Shown here: positions 17,871 through 27,119 of the stretch, in pieces
How positions within the stretch are numbered: position 1 is the first letter of the stretch
How the letters are laid out: every line of letters starts with the position of its first letter
Origin: Aridibaculum aurantiacum
Lineage (GTDB): Bacteria; Bacteroidota; Bacteroidia; Chitinophagales; Chitinophagaceae
NCBI RefSeq assembly: GCF_017355875.1
Contig: NZ_JAFEWC010000004.1
Span: 262,989 to 326,988 of the forward strand
Direction: 5' to 3'
Length of the DNA stretch: 64,000 nucleotides
Made by a program: the position numbers and the translations under genes
Notes under the pieces: generated by a model
What the model saw: only the letters and a program-made list of their open reading frames with translations
Database searches by the model: none
What the model was told of the DNA's origin: nothing

Positions 17871-17918
17871 AAAGTAGGTACTTTGTATTGCATAGTATTG
17901 AAATTCTCTGCATCTTTG
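17871..17918 (+). promoter_or_regulatory. Candidate padR promoter with overlapping palindrome
   Basis: TTG at 17888, 20-nt spacer, CATCTTTG at 17911-17918 (one mismatch to TAnnTTTG), about 107 bp before the padR ATG. The perfect palindrome AAAGTA-GG-TACTTT at 17871-17884 ends 3 bp before the -33 TTG and could be the autoregulatory PadR operator. Confidence 0.45.
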
Positions 17919-18025
17919 TTCTGTTGTTAGAGAACTACTACGCCAACAGATCGTATGGACATTCTCACGCAACCAGGAAAAGATTTAAATAACGAGTTCT
18001 TATACAGGAACTAAAACTCCGAAAA

Positions 18026-18385
18026 ATGAATATAGATAACACTCAGAGCCAGATGCGCAAAGGGGTATTGGAGTTTTGCATTTTATCCATCATCAGGCAA
18101 GGGGAAGCTTACCCGAGTGATATAGTGGAAAAAATGAAAGCAGCCAATCTAAACATATTAGAAGGCACCCTTTACCCGCTCTTAACAAGGTTGAAAAATG
18201 CAGAACTGCTAACCTACCGTTGGGTAGAAAGCAACAGTGGACCGCCCAGGAAATATTTCAGCATGACAGAAAAAGGTCTTGCTTTCTATGGCGAACTGGA
18301 AGCCACCTGGAACGAACTGGCAAACGCAGTAAATGCACTTACAGCACCAATATCCGATACTGAATATCCAGCCAACCAACTTTAA
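18026..18385 (+). CDS. PadR-family transcriptional regulator
   Basis: 119 residues, the size of the short PadR subfamily. The winged helix is clear: RKGVLEFCILSIIRQGEAYPSDIVEKM, then NILEGTLYPLLTRLKNAELLTYRWVESNSGPPRKYFSMTEKG in the order recognition helix, wing and the GPPRKYY-like motif. A short C-terminal helix serves for dimerisation. In Bacteroidota and Firmicutes such regulators commonly sit directly before a PspC or transporter gene that they repress. Here the PspC protein gene starts 39 bp downstream, so the two are an operon. The inducer is unknown; release by envelope stress or a small hydrophobic molecule is plausible. Confidence 0.93.
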   Translation: MNIDNTQSQMRKGVLEFCILSIIRQGEAYPSDIVEKMKAANLNILEGTLYPLLTRLKNAELLTYRWVESNSGPPRKYFSMTEKGLAFYGELEATWNELANAVNALTAPISDTEYPANQL

Positions 18386-18424
18386 CCAACTTGCTCCGCC
18401 ACTGCGGACACAAATTATACGATA

Positions 18425-20635
18425 ATGAAAAAGGTAATAAATATAAACTTCCAGGGCAGGGTGATACCTATTGAGGAAACTGCTTACGACATGCTGAAGC
18501 AGTATGTTGATAGCCTGCGCCTGTTTTTTGCCACCGAAGAAGGCAAAGATGAGATCATCAATGATATTGAAGGGCGTATTGCCGAACTATTTGAAGAGGT
18601 ATTGAAGAAAGGAAGCACCTGTGTAACAGATGCTGACGTAAACAATATCATCAACAGCATGGGTCGCCCTGAAGACTTTGAGGCTGACGAAGAAAAAGTG
18701 CATACTAAATTGGGCGAAGAGCAAACTTACCGCTCTACAGCTGGAGACCAAACCTATACTGGTGCTGCTCCGGGTGCTGGTACTACTACAGGTAAGCGTC
18801 TTTACCGCGATGAAAACAATAAGGTTTTAGGTGGCGTATGTAGCGGTATAGCTAACTATTTCAATATCGACCCTGTGGTTACCAGGATATTGTTCATCCT
18901 TTTTTTCGGGGTTGCTTTTTGGGTATACCTGGTAATGTGGATCGCTGTTCCAAGCAGTTCATCAGTAGTATTGGGTGCACAGCGTAAGCGCTTGTTTCGC
19001 GACACTGAAAACAAAATGTTAGCCGGCGTATGTAGCGGTTTAGCACAATACTTCAATGTGCAGGTTTGGATACCTCGTGTGCTTTTCCTTATACCGTTTT
19101 TATCAGTAGCATTTCGCTGGGGCAACTGGGGTTTCTGGGACTTCCCACATTTCCTTAGCTTCTCATTCAGCCCTGGATCTATAGTGGTATACATCATTCT
19201 TTGGCTGGTTATTCCTGAAGCTAAAAGCGCTGCAGACAAACTAGAAATGAAGGGTGAAAAAGTAGACCTGAACAATATCAAATCTACTATTCAAAGCGAC
19301 CTTGAAGGTTTTAAAGACAGGGCACAGGCATTTGGCAACGAAGTAAAAGAAAGAGCGCAAGTGATAGGTGAGAACATAGGTGTGGCAGGCGCAAGAGTAG
19401 GAGCCGAAGCAGCCAGCGCTACCAAAAGAACAGGCAGCGGCTTAGGACGAGTGATCGTAGTACTCCTGAAGGTGTTTGCGTATTTCATTATTGGTTGTAT
19501 TGTGTTTGGTATTGTAGTAGGGCTGTTTGCACTAGGTGTTGCGCTTACTGGTTTACTACCTGTTTACTCATACGTACTGGACGACGGTTGGCAGCAGGTG
19601 CTGGCATGGGGAGCATTGCTGTTCTTTATCTGGGTTCCGGTGATTGCTATCGTAACTGCTATCATCAGGAGAATTGCAAACAAAAGGGGCGGCAGCAACG
19701 TGATCCGTATGTCTTTCCTGGCGCTGTGGATCGTTGGTATCATCTGCTTTGTAAACCTGTTGGTTTCTGTGTACAATGATTTCCGCTCCAGGAATATTCC
19801 AAATGAAGAGGTGATCACTTTAGCTAATCCAAGAGTGAATAAGCTGGAAGTGAAAGCTGCTTCTTCTACTAAATATTACAATGAAAGGTGGCTACGTTTT
19901 GAACCGTTCGCAGACTTAGATGAGGACAGTGTGTTTGTAAGAAACATCAGGATGCGTATTGTGAAAGCAACCGGTGACAGCTTCCAGGTGTATATGGTGA
20001 GAATGGCAAACGGCAGCAACCGTGCTGAAGCCAGCGCAACAGCATCCAGGATAAAATTTGATATCAACCAGATAGACACTGTGCTGGCTCTTTCTAAGGG
20101 TATACCTATAACAAGAGATACCAAATTCCGCAACCAACAAGTAATAGTAACTGTAGCTGTACCCGTAGGTAAAAGAATATACATACATGAAAACCTGGGT
20201 TGGAACCATGAGAGAATTGACATTGGTGATGATAACTATTGGGATTGGGAGAGAAATGAAGAAACTCGGTCACTCGACTGGAGGTATAACGTGGAGTATG
20301 TGATGACTGACAAAGGCTTGGAGCGTGTAGACAAATCATACGATGAAGAAAACCAGGATGGGGAATCTGATGCGCTGGAGCAATACCGCAAAAGCCGCGA
20401 ACAAATAGAGCAGGAAAGGCAGCAGAAGCTTCGTGAATTGGAAGAGCTGGATAGGGAACTACAGCAACCTGTAGATACACTTACTCCTGCACCGCCTGCA
20501 GCTCCTGGGAGCAACGATAACCGTTATCGTTACACTCCCCGCCAGCGCAATGCAAGAACTGCTATCTCTGCCAAAACAACTGAAGAAGAATTTCCTGCAG
20601 GTGCACATAACCTGCTTATGATAAACTTACCATAA
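18425..20635 (+). CDS. Membrane protein with two PspC domains
   Basis: 736 residues. The first 90 residues form a soluble helical domain (VININFQGRVIPIEETAYDML; INDIEGRIAELFEE) usual before PspC in this phylum. Two PspC domains follow at about 122-178 and 187-262, each with the K-LGGVCSGIANYF type motif (second copy MLAGVCSGLAQYF). Three to four further membrane segments lie between about 340 and 455. A C-terminal domain, probably periplasmic, includes a repetitive charged coiled coil (EQYRKSREQIEQERQQKLRE, about residue 650) and a Pro-rich tail. PspC proteins in proteobacteria sense inner-membrane stress, but the Bacteroidota form is poorly understood. It follows padR and precedes two very small genes, which may be co-transcribed. 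Confidence 0.9.
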   Translation: MKKVININFQGRVIPIEETAYDMLKQYVDSLRLFFATEEGKDEIINDIEGRIAELFEEVLKKGSTCVTDADVNNIINSMGRPEDFEADEEKVHTKLGEEQTYRSTAGDQTYTGAAPGAGTTTGKRLYRDENNKVLGGVCSGIANYFNIDPVVTRILFILFFGVAFWVYLVMWIAVPSSSSVVLGAQRKRLFRDTENKMLAGVCSGLAQYFNVQVWIPRVLFLIPFLSVAFRWGNWGFWDFPHFLSFSFSPGSIVVYIILWLVIPEAKSAADKLEMKGEKVDLNNIKSTIQSDLEGFKDRAQAFGNEVKERAQVIGENIGVAGARVGAEAASATKRTGSGLGRVIVVLLKVFAYFIIGCIVFGIVVGLFALGVALTGLLPVYSYVLDDGWQQVLAWGALLFFIWVPVIAIVTAIIRRIANKRGGSNVIRMSFLALWIVGIICFVNLLVSVYNDFRSRNIPNEEVITLANPRVNKLEVKAASSTKYYNERWLRFEPFADLDEDSVFVRNIRMRIVKATGDSFQVYMVRMANGSNRAEASATASRIKFDINQIDTVLALSKGIPITRDTKFRNQQVIVTVAVPVGKRIYIHENLGWNHERIDIGDDNYWDWERNEETRSLDWRYNVEYVMTDKGLERVDKSYDEENQDGESDALEQYRKSREQIEQERQQKLRELEELDRELQQPVDTLTPAPPAAPGSNDNRYRYTPRQRNARTAISAKTTEEEFPAGAHNLLMINLP

Positions 20636-20656
20636 CCTCGGTTGAAGTTGGGAAAT

Positions 20657-20688
20657 AGGGGCTCCGGCTACTCCTGGTTGGAACCCCT
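20657..20688 (+). terminator. Weak hairpin after the PspC gene
   Basis: AGGGGCTCC / GGAACCCCT, one mismatch, 14-nt loop, no T-tract. It may only attenuate transcription into the small downstream genes. Confidence 0.3.
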
Positions 20689-20728
20689 CCCTACTTAATT
20701 CATTCCTTACATCTTCAATTACATTTTT

Positions 20729-20947
20729 ATGAAACTGGCAATGCTACTGCTTTACGCAGGTACTATACTTATGCCTGTAGGTAGGATACAAAACAATATG
20801 AAATGCTGCCAAAAGCAAATGAAAACTTCGCAGGTAAGCATGTCGACAACAAAAAGTGAAACCGGTGCTTCCTCATTTGAAACAGCTGCCACACCTGCTG
20901 ATATAGTTAGTAAAACTTCACTGCCGATGATACTGGTAATAGAGTAG
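20729..20947 (+). CDS. Small hypothetical protein, 72 residues, N-terminal hydrophobic segment
   Basis: I do not recognise it. It starts MKLAMLLLYAGTILMPVG, a hydrophobic segment that could be a signal or anchor. A methionine- and lysine-rich part with a CC pair follows (NMKCCQKQMKTSQ), then a Ser/Thr-rich tail and a hydrophobic end (SLPMILVIE). It lies 93 bp after the PspC gene on the same strand and may be its third cistron. The Met/Cys content hints at metal contact, but this is speculation. Confidence 0.45.
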   Translation: MKLAMLLLYAGTILMPVGRIQNNMKCCQKQMKTSQVSMSTTKSETGASSFETAATPADIVSKTSLPMILVIE

Positions 20948-20972
20948 TAGCCCTAAACGCAAAAAGCTTCGT

Positions 20973-21056
20973 ATGAAAAATAAATTATTTACAGCCTTCC
21001 TTTACCTCCTGGCCTTCGCCATTGGTGTTTTGCTGATAGTTATGGTTCTTAATTAA
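20973..21056 (+). CDS. Single-span membrane micropeptide, 27 residues
   Basis: Reads MKNKLFTAFLYLLAFAIGVL and ends in LIVMVLN: a positive N-terminus followed by one transmembrane helix and almost nothing else. This is the typical shape of small membrane proteins that bind larger membrane partners. It lies 25 bp after the 72-residue gene and could belong to the PadR/PspC operon. No conservation data are available to me. Confidence 0.45.
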   Translation: MKNKLFTAFLYLLAFAIGVLLIVMVLN

Positions 21057-21079
21057 TAAACAGAAGAGAGAATACATTA

Positions 21080-21560
21080 TTACACCGCCACTAAGTGTTC
21101 TCGTTCAGAGATTTTAAGATGTAGCTGGTTCCTTTCCTGGTGCTGCTGTAGCTTTTCTTCCAATACAGTTGCAAAGGTTTCAAAATATACGATCACATCT
21201 TCCCGCATTTTTCTTCAACCACCTAAAGCCTCCCGGAAGTTTTTCCAGCACCTGCCTGTCTTCCAGGTACTCAAGGTTATGGATGTCTGTTGGTGTTAGT
21301 CCGATCTCCTGCAGGCGGGTAAGCAGCAGGTCTACAGGTGCATTGGTTACACTGCAATAATCCTCCGCCAGTTCAGTCCATTCGCCAATGCCGGTATGTG
21401 CAAATTGTAATATTTCCTGCCGGCTAAAGCTGGTGATCACCTGTAGCAGGTTTCCACAATTGCAGGTGCCGTGGTTGCCCCATGCATAAGGTGCACCGTT
21501 GGCTAATTTCTCCGCTGTTTCGCGTAAAGCATTTATAAGCGTGATGTTTGGATAAGCCAT
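21080..21560 (-). pseudogene. Conserved hypothetical protein split by a frameshift
   Basis: The upstream frame (21180-21560, 126 codons) starts MAYPNITLINALRETAEKL and includes a Cys-rich turn (WGNHGTCNCGNLL). It ends GGFRWLKKNAGRCDRIF and stops. A second frame (stop at 21080, open through an ATG at 21208) continues with MREDVIVYFETFATVLEEKL. The frames switch at a run of five A on the minus strand (plus-strand T 21208-21212); removing one A joins them as RWLKK-MREDVIVYFETF. From memory, related Bacteroidota proteins carry a segment like DVVLYLKTWA-LLE at this point, so one full-length protein of about 160 residues is likely. A sequencing error, a fresh mutation or translational slippage could explain it. 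The function is unknown. Confidence 0.6.
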
Positions 21561-21823
21561 AGCAATAATTTTTCTTCTAAACTTTTAGAACAAGCAGGCG
21601 CAGTGATTGTTTGGCAGCAACTGTTCCTTTCACTTCTTCGGTAGGTAAAGATGTTATACTACACTTCACCATGTTCTCCTTCTGCATATATAGTACCATT
21701 TTGGCTGGAGATACTTTTTACAAAGAGCAGCCATAACACTTTCTTATACTTCTTCTGGCCGTACCAGTTTTTACTGCTTACACTTTTTACCCTCGTGCAG
21801 AAGAAATTAGTAAGATACTGGCC

Positions 21824-21831
21824 TACATTTG
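21824..21831 (+). promoter_or_regulatory. Candidate -7 box of gcvT
   Basis: TACATTTG, a full match to TAnnTTTG, 19 nt before the ATG. A convincing -33 TTTG is not visible. Confidence 0.45.
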
Positions 21832-21850
21832 CTGCCACACAAATCGTCAT

Positions 21851-22936
21851 ATGAAGAATACTCCTTTTACAGAAAAACATAAAGCACTCGGTGCAAAGAT
21901 GGCTGAGTTTGCAGGCTATAATATGCCCATCAGCTATAGTGGTATAAATGATGAACATGCAGCTGTGCGAAATAATGCAGGCGTGTTTGATGTAAGCCAC
22001 ATGGGTGAATTTATTTTGAAAGGAGAGCAAGCCCTCGATCTTATTCAACGGGTAACTACCAACGATGCTAGCAAACTAACTGCTGGCAAAGCGCAATACA
22101 GTTGCCTAACTAATGAGCAAGGTGGTATAGTAGATGACCTGATCGTATACTGCATAGAGGAGAACAAAGTATACATGCTGGTGGTAAATGCCAGTAATAT
22201 TGAGAAAGACTGGAACTGGATAAGCAAGCACAACACCAACAACGTGGAGATGCACAACGTAAGTGAGAAGACTTGTTTATTGGCAGTGCAAGGTCCTAAG
22301 GCTACAGCGATACTTCAGCCACTGACCGAAATGGATATCATGAACCTGAAGTATTACACTTTTGTAAAAGGAGAATTTGCAGGTGTAAAAAATGTGCTGG
22401 TAAGTGCCACTGGTTATACAGGTAGTGGAGGAGTGGAAATTTATTTTGAAGATGAGGGTGATAATGCTTCTAAAATTTGGGATGCGATTTTTGAGTCTGG
22501 TAAGGACCAGGGATTGAAGCCTATTGGTTTGGGCGCACGTGATACGCTTCGGTTGGAGATGGGTTTTTGTCTTTACGGAAATGATATAGATGACACCACC
22601 ACTCCATTAGAAGCTGGCCTTGGATGGATCACCAAGTTCACCAAAGATTTTACAGCTCGTGAGATACTTGAGAAGCAGAAGGCTGAAGGTGTGACACGCA
22701 AGTTGGTAGGCTTTGAAATGATAGAAAAAGGAATACCGCGCCATGGATATGAAATAGTAGATGCTTCAGGTAACCGCATTGGTGAAGTAACAAGCGGAAC
22801 ACAAGCGCCATCCATTGGTAAGGCTGTAGGTTTAGGCTATGTAGCTAAAGAACATGCAGGCCAGGATAGTAAGATCTATGTGAAGATAAGAGACAAGCAA
22901 GTAGAGGCTAAAGTGGTTAAGTTCCCTTTCGCTTAG
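21851..22936 (+). CDS. gcvT: Aminomethyltransferase (glycine cleavage T protein)
   Basis: 361 residues, typical length. It starts [22 protein letters not shown] and has the family signatures [29 protein letters not shown] in the N-terminal domain, [15 protein letters not shown], and [20 protein letters not shown] with the folate-contact region. In the glycine cleavage system it takes the aminomethyl group from lipoylated H protein, releases ammonia and passes the one-carbon unit to tetrahydrofolate. The other components (gcvH, gcvP) are not in this window, which is common in this phylum where the genes are scattered. It is a single-gene unit with its own promoter-like box and a strong terminator. 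Confidence 0.96.
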   Translation: MKNTPFTEKHKALGAKMAEFAGYNMPISYSGINDEHAAVRNNAGVFDVSHMGEFILKGEQALDLIQRVTTNDASKLTAGKAQYSCLTNEQGGIVDDLIVYCIEENKVYMLVVNASNIEKDWNWISKHNTNNVEMHNVSEKTCLLAVQGPKATAILQPLTEMDIMNLKYYTFVKGEFAGVKNVLVSATGYTGSGGVEIYFEDEGDNASKIWDAIFESGKDQGLKPIGLGARDTLRLEMGFCLYGNDIDDTTTPLEAGLGWITKFTKDFTAREILEKQKAEGVTRKLVGFEMIEKGIPRHGYEIVDASGNRIGEVTSGTQAPSIGKAVGLGYVAKEHAGQDSKIYVKIRDKQVEAKVVKFPFA

Positions 22937-22950
22937 AACAATAAGACAAT

Positions 22951-22993
22951 AAAGCAACAAGCCTGTGCAGTATTTGTACAGGCTTGTTGCTTT
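22951..22993. terminator. Strong bidirectional hairpin between gcvT and the barrel protein gene
   Basis: Perfect 16-bp stem AAAGCAACAAGCCTGT / ACAGGCTTGTTGCTTT with an 11-nt loop. It serves gcvT and may also serve the minus-strand gene. Confidence 0.8.
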
Positions 22994-23055
22994 CTATGCT
23001 ATAGCAGGTCATGTGACTACAGTGGCAGCTGTATCAAATAACTAGGGTTCGTTAG

Positions 23056-24366
23056 CTAGTTCACCAACAACTTCTTCGCAATCCTGCTTATTAATTTCTG
23101 CTTGCCTTTGGCTACTTCATCTTCCAGCTGCAGTGTGGATGTTTCCAGTGCAATATTTGTCACCCTCCATTTGGCCAGCTTTGCCAGTTGTTGCTTTGTA
23201 AGCGAAACGCTATAATAAAACCTTTTGGTAGGGTTCAGATCTTTCTCCTCCTGGTGCACCGGCATTTCTAACCATTGGCCATTATGTAGCCGCAGGTAAG
23301 CATTATGAAATGGAGTTACCTTACCGGGAACGATAGGAACAAAATCAAAAGTCAGCAGATAAGACGTGTCTCCATCCTCAAGGTGAACCTTACCAGTAAC
23401 ATGTGGATCCACTACATGTATCTGTGTTTTCAGATTTCCGGAGCCTGTCCTGATGGTTGTTATACCAGGAACATCAGTATCTTTTTTCAAGCCGTTTGTG
23501 CCACCAAACTTATAGGTGAGGCCAAGGCCTGCAAAGTGATGGATGTCTGATTTTGACCCTGTAGTTACGCCATCTAAATAATCAGTAAAAGCTGATGACA
23601 GCCTGTAATCAAGTTGAAGACTTACTTTATTAGTGATGCCATATTTCACGCCTGCACCTACACTTGCCGCATGCCTCACAGGGTGCTCTGTAGTACCGGT
23701 ATAGTGGTTGAATGATTGATTGTTGTAAACACCCCATTTGCTTTCAAAATCCAGGTTCATGTGTTTGCGCAATGCAGATAAAACTGCAGCACGAGGTTGT
23801 TTAAAATCAACAGGGTGTAGGTGGCTGGAGAAATTGTAAGGCTGCATGTTTTCATCAAGAGCATCCACTCCTATATCGGCATGAAGCAGGCTATAGCCGA
23901 TGTAGCCATATAGCTGCAATGGCTTTTTGCTTCCTATAAGTTTTTGAAGATTGGTAGAGGCTATCGCCTGCGCAGAAACCTGGTGAAGTTTTGTACGGTA
24001 GTTAGCAACAAATGGCATATCGCTGCCGCCATAATAGTTCACCCACGGATCGTATGGCGACTCCCACGACATCCGGCTTACTTTGCGGCGGCGGTAATCA
24101 AGACCATAGTTTATACTTCGGGTGTAGTCAAGCCTGGCAGAAAATGTTTTTGAAATTGTTCGCGTTAAAGAAACCCCGCCACCATATCCACTGCTTGCTG
24201 GTATATCACCTGTTATAAAGGATGTTCCTCCATATGCTCCTATTTCCCAATGTTGTTGTTTTTTCTTCTTCACTTGTGCGGTTAGTACTACAGGGAAGAT
24301 CAAAGGAATACATACGCTGAATATAGCAATTGCTTTAGCGGGGGAAACACAAGCAGATACTTTCAT
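23056..24366 (-). CDS. Outer-membrane beta-barrel protein with C-terminal extra domain
   Basis: 436 residues from the ATG at 24366, which starts a signal peptide (MKVSACVSPAKAIAIF, cleavage near LTA-Q). The first 270 mature residues alternate polar and aromatic residues as in OmpA/OmpW-type eight- to ten-strand barrels: WEIGAYGGTSFITGDI, TFSARLDYTRSI, VSLQLDYRLSSAF, ending HHFAGLGLTYKFGG. About 150 residues follow with a beta-rich pattern (DTSYLLTFDFVPIVPG, NAYLRLHNGQWLEM), probably a periplasmic domain of unknown role. The subfamily is not recognised. A non-standard tail (KQKLISRIAKKLLVN) ends the protein. It is monocistronic. Confidence 0.7.
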   Translation of the reverse strand: MKVSACVSPAKAIAIFSVCIPLIFPVVLTAQVKKKKQQHWEIGAYGGTSFITGDIPASSGYGGGVSLTRTISKTFSARLDYTRSINYGLDYRRRKVSRMSWESPYDPWVNYYGGSDMPFVANYRTKLHQVSAQAIASTNLQKLIGSKKPLQLYGYIGYSLLHADIGVDALDENMQPYNFSSHLHPVDFKQPRAAVLSALRKHMNLDFESKWGVYNNQSFNHYTGTTEHPVRHAASVGAGVKYGITNKVSLQLDYRLSSAFTDYLDGVTTGSKSDIHHFAGLGLTYKFGGTNGLKKDTDVPGITTIRTGSGNLKTQIHVVDPHVTGKVHLEDGDTSYLLTFDFVPIVPGKVTPFHNAYLRLHNGQWLEMPVHQEEKDLNPTKRFYYSVSLTKQQLAKLAKWRVTNIALETSTLQLEDEVAKGKQKLISRIAKKLLVN

Positions 24367-24789
24367 AGCAGTCAGTTTGTTGGTAATAAATAAGAAATAC
24401 TGGAAAACACGGTGACGCTTGTTTCTCCAGTTTATGACCAGCAATCTTAATTTTCTGAGGTGCTTTTAGTAGGTTGTGAGGTTGCCATGCATAACCTGCC
24501 TTGTTACAGGAGGTGCAGAAAGAGGTTCAAATATAATATGAGAAACAGATAGCAGTAACATTATTTATATGAATCGCAGCTGGCTGTAGTTATAACTGCT
24601 GCTGCCAAAGAGTGGTAGGAAAATCTAATACTATACCACGTGAAGCATGTAGATGTTTGAGACCGCTGAATAGGTGGCTCTTACCTCAACTTTATCCTTT
24701 TACAAATCTTCTAAAACCAGCAATAGCGGGCATAAGATTATAACCAGTTTTTATACTAACACAAGATGGTAAAGCGTTATTCATAACGT
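24367..24789. other. Divergent spacer without visible genes
   Basis: About 420 bp between the barrel protein and the J-domain protein. I see no frame over 30 codons that looks coding, no clear TAnnTTTG box and no strong hairpin. Confidence 0.4.
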
Positions 24790-25719
24790 ATGAAGAACTA
24801 CTACCAGACACTTGGAGTAAGCCCATCTGCCACACTTGATGAGATCAAAGTTGCTTATAAACGCCTATCTAAGAAAGTGCACCCGGATGTGAACTGGGGT
24901 GATAAGATCTTCGAAGAGCTTTTCAAAAATATCAACGAGGCTTACCAGGTGCTGTCTGATGAGGAGCAACGCCGTGAGTACAACCGCAAATACAACCATT
25001 TTTTCTTTGCTGCCTCTCATCATTATTTACGCGAAGAAACACCCATGCAGGCACAGCAGGTGCGGCAGATGTATCCGCCGAATAATAAGCTGAAGAGAAA
25101 GATTATTTTGAATGGTGTGATATGCTTGCTGATGTTGTTTGCTTTCGTGGGCGTAAATGCATTGATATTTGAGAATGAAGAAAAGCCGGTAGCAGAAAGC
25201 TTTCATTCAAATAGCCAGGTAGCTGTGGCTGAAACACCTCCCGCTAGTGCAGTGGCTGCTGTTATAAAACCTGCAGTGTTAGAAGTAGTAACACCTGTGG
25301 TTGAAACTAAATTGAAAGAAGTAGTTCCGCCTGTAGCTACCGAGGAAGTAACGGAAGTAGAAAAAACAAAACCTGTAAAACAACTGGAAGCAAAACCTAT
25401 AGAAGCAGTGAAAGAAGTGGTGCCGCAGGCGGCAGTAAAGAAGCCTGCTGCAAAACAACAGTGGAGCGAACAGGAAATGCTGGATGTAGTAGAAAAAATA
25501 AAAGCTGAAAAGGCTAGAACAGGAAGTAAGGCAACATGTATCCGCCTGCATCAATCGAGCAATAGTAATATCAGTAATGGCTTTTCCATTGCCAGCTACT
25601 TGCAGATGAATAATTTTTCCATTGCAGGCAGGTTAACTACAGCAAAAGCCACAACAGGTGTAGGTATTGATTTCACTGCTGATTGTATAGTAGTAACAAT
25701 AGGAAATGTAGCACGTTAG
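24790..25719 (+). CDS. J-domain protein with one membrane anchor
   Basis: 309 residues. The J domain occupies residues 1-70 (YYQTLGVSPSATLDEIKVAYKRL) with an intact HPD motif at residues 31-33, so it should stimulate an Hsp70 (DnaK) ATPase. A single transmembrane helix follows at about 105-127. The next 100 residues are a low-complexity Val/Pro/Glu/Lys linker (VEKTKPVKQLEAKPIEAVKEV). The last 75 residues form a small Ser/Asn-rich domain I do not recognise. There is no Gly/Phe region or zinc finger, so it is not a general DnaJ but a membrane-tethered co-chaperone. It is convergent with argH, with 9 bp between stops. Confidence 0.85.
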   Translation: MKNYYQTLGVSPSATLDEIKVAYKRLSKKVHPDVNWGDKIFEELFKNINEAYQVLSDEEQRREYNRKYNHFFFAASHHYLREETPMQAQQVRQMYPPNNKLKRKIILNGVICLLMLFAFVGVNALIFENEEKPVAESFHSNSQVAVAETPPASAVAAVIKPAVLEVVTPVVETKLKEVVPPVATEEVTEVEKTKPVKQLEAKPIEAVKEVVPQAAVKKPAAKQQWSEQEMLDVVEKIKAEKARTGSKATCIRLHQSSNSNISNGFSIASYLQMNNFSIAGRLTTAKATTGVGIDFTADCIVVTIGNVAR

Positions 25720-25728
25720 AATTTCATG

Positions 25729-27072
25729 CTACTGCAGCAATTCATCTATCGCTTTTTGGTAATTATTAAATTGAAATGATGTGATCGCCTGCTTCATATT
25801 AGCCGCAATCTGTTCATTACACAAGTTACCAATGCTGCCTTCGTGCGTATGTTCCAGCTGGGTCGAATAAGTAAATTCTCCACCTTCTATTGCCAGTCCT
25901 ACTTGTTTGTATGCATCCCTGAAAGGCACACCCTGCATCACCAGTTTATTTACTTCTTCTACGCTGAATAAATACTGATATTTTTTATCCTCCAACAGGT
26001 TTTGCTTCACCTCCATATTACTGATCATCAAACCTGCCATTTCTATACAATTGCGAAGTGTAGTGAACGCAGGAAACAAATGCTCTTTCAGCAATTGCAG
26101 ATCGCGATGATAACCGGATGGAAGATTGGTTGTCATCATCATGATCTCGTTTGGTAAAGCCTTCAGCCTGTTGCAATGACTTCTTATCAGTTCAAACACA
26201 TCAGGGTTCTTTTTGTGCGGCATGATAGATGAGCCGGTAGTAAGTTCAGCAGGGAAAGAGATAAGATCAAAGTTCTGGTTGAGGTACAGGCAAGCATCCA
26301 TAGATAAACGTGCAATGGTATCGGCAACATTTGCCAAAGCACTTGCTACAATGCGTTCTGCTTTTCCTCTTCCCATTTGCGCATACACTACATTGTAGTT
26401 GAGGTCTGCAAAACCTAGTAATTGAGTGGTAAATGTTCTGTTGATAGGAAACGAAGAACCATAACCAGCAGCAGAGCCAAGTGGATTTTTATTCACCACA
26501 TCATATGCTGCTTTGATTGTGATGATATCATCAACCAAACCTTCTGCATAAGCGCCAAGCCATAAACCAAATGATGATGGCATTGCAAGTTGCAGGTGCG
26601 TGTAACCTGGTAATAGATGTGCTTTCAGTTCTTCGCTTCTTGTATTCAGCAGGTGAAAAAATTCTTCAATAGCGACAACAGTTTTTTCTATTTCAGCGCG
26701 TAAAAAAAGTTTTATATCAACCAGCACCTGGTCGTTACGGCTGCGTGCAGAATGTATCTTTTTCCCTACATCACCCAGCTCTTGCGTAAGCTGGTATTCC
26801 ACCTGCGAATGAACATCTTCAATACCTTCCTGTATAGCAAAAGAACCAGCCAACACCTGCTCATAAATTTTCCTTAGTTCTGCTACTAACTGATCCGCCT
26901 CTTCATTGGTAAGTAATCCAACTGTAGCAAGCATTTTCGCATGTGCAATATTTCCCAGTACATCGTATGGTGCCAGTTGCAGGTCAAAGTCACGATCGTT
27001 GCCTACAGTAAAACGTTCTACTTGTTTGGCAACATCAGAAGCACCGGCAGTATCTTTTTGCCACAGTTTCAT
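25729..27072 (-). CDS. argH: Argininosuccinate lyase
   Basis: 447 residues. It splits argininosuccinate to arginine and fumarate, the last step of arginine synthesis. Family landmarks are present: HSQVEYQLTQELGDVGKKIHSARSRNDQ, GYTHLQLAMPSSFGLWLGAYAE and the fumarase/aspartase-superfamily signature GSSIMPHKKNPD, whose serine is the catalytic acid/base loop. It is the last gene of the arginine operon, 47 bp after argE, and no clear terminator fits in the 9-bp gap before the convergent J-domain gene. Confidence 0.97.
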   Translation of the reverse strand: MKLWQKDTAGASDVAKQVERFTVGNDRDFDLQLAPYDVLGNIAHAKMLATVGLLTNEEADQLVAELRKIYEQVLAGSFAIQEGIEDVHSQVEYQLTQELGDVGKKIHSARSRNDQVLVDIKLFLRAEIEKTVVAIEEFFHLLNTRSEELKAHLLPGYTHLQLAMPSSFGLWLGAYAEGLVDDIITIKAAYDVVNKNPLGSAAGYGSSFPINRTFTTQLLGFADLNYNVVYAQMGRGKAERIVASALANVADTIARLSMDACLYLNQNFDLISFPAELTTGSSIMPHKKNPDVFELIRSHCNRLKALPNEIMMMTTNLPSGYHRDLQLLKEHLFPAFTTLRNCIEMAGLMISNMEVKQNLLEDKKYQYLFSVEEVNKLVMQGVPFRDAYKQVGLAIEGGEFTYSTQLEHTHEGSIGNLCNEQIAANMKQAITSFQFNNYQKAIDELLQ

Positions 27073-27119
27073 ATTCGTTCAGGTTGGTTTTTGTAAATGA
27101 GATGAAGTATGCTTAATCA

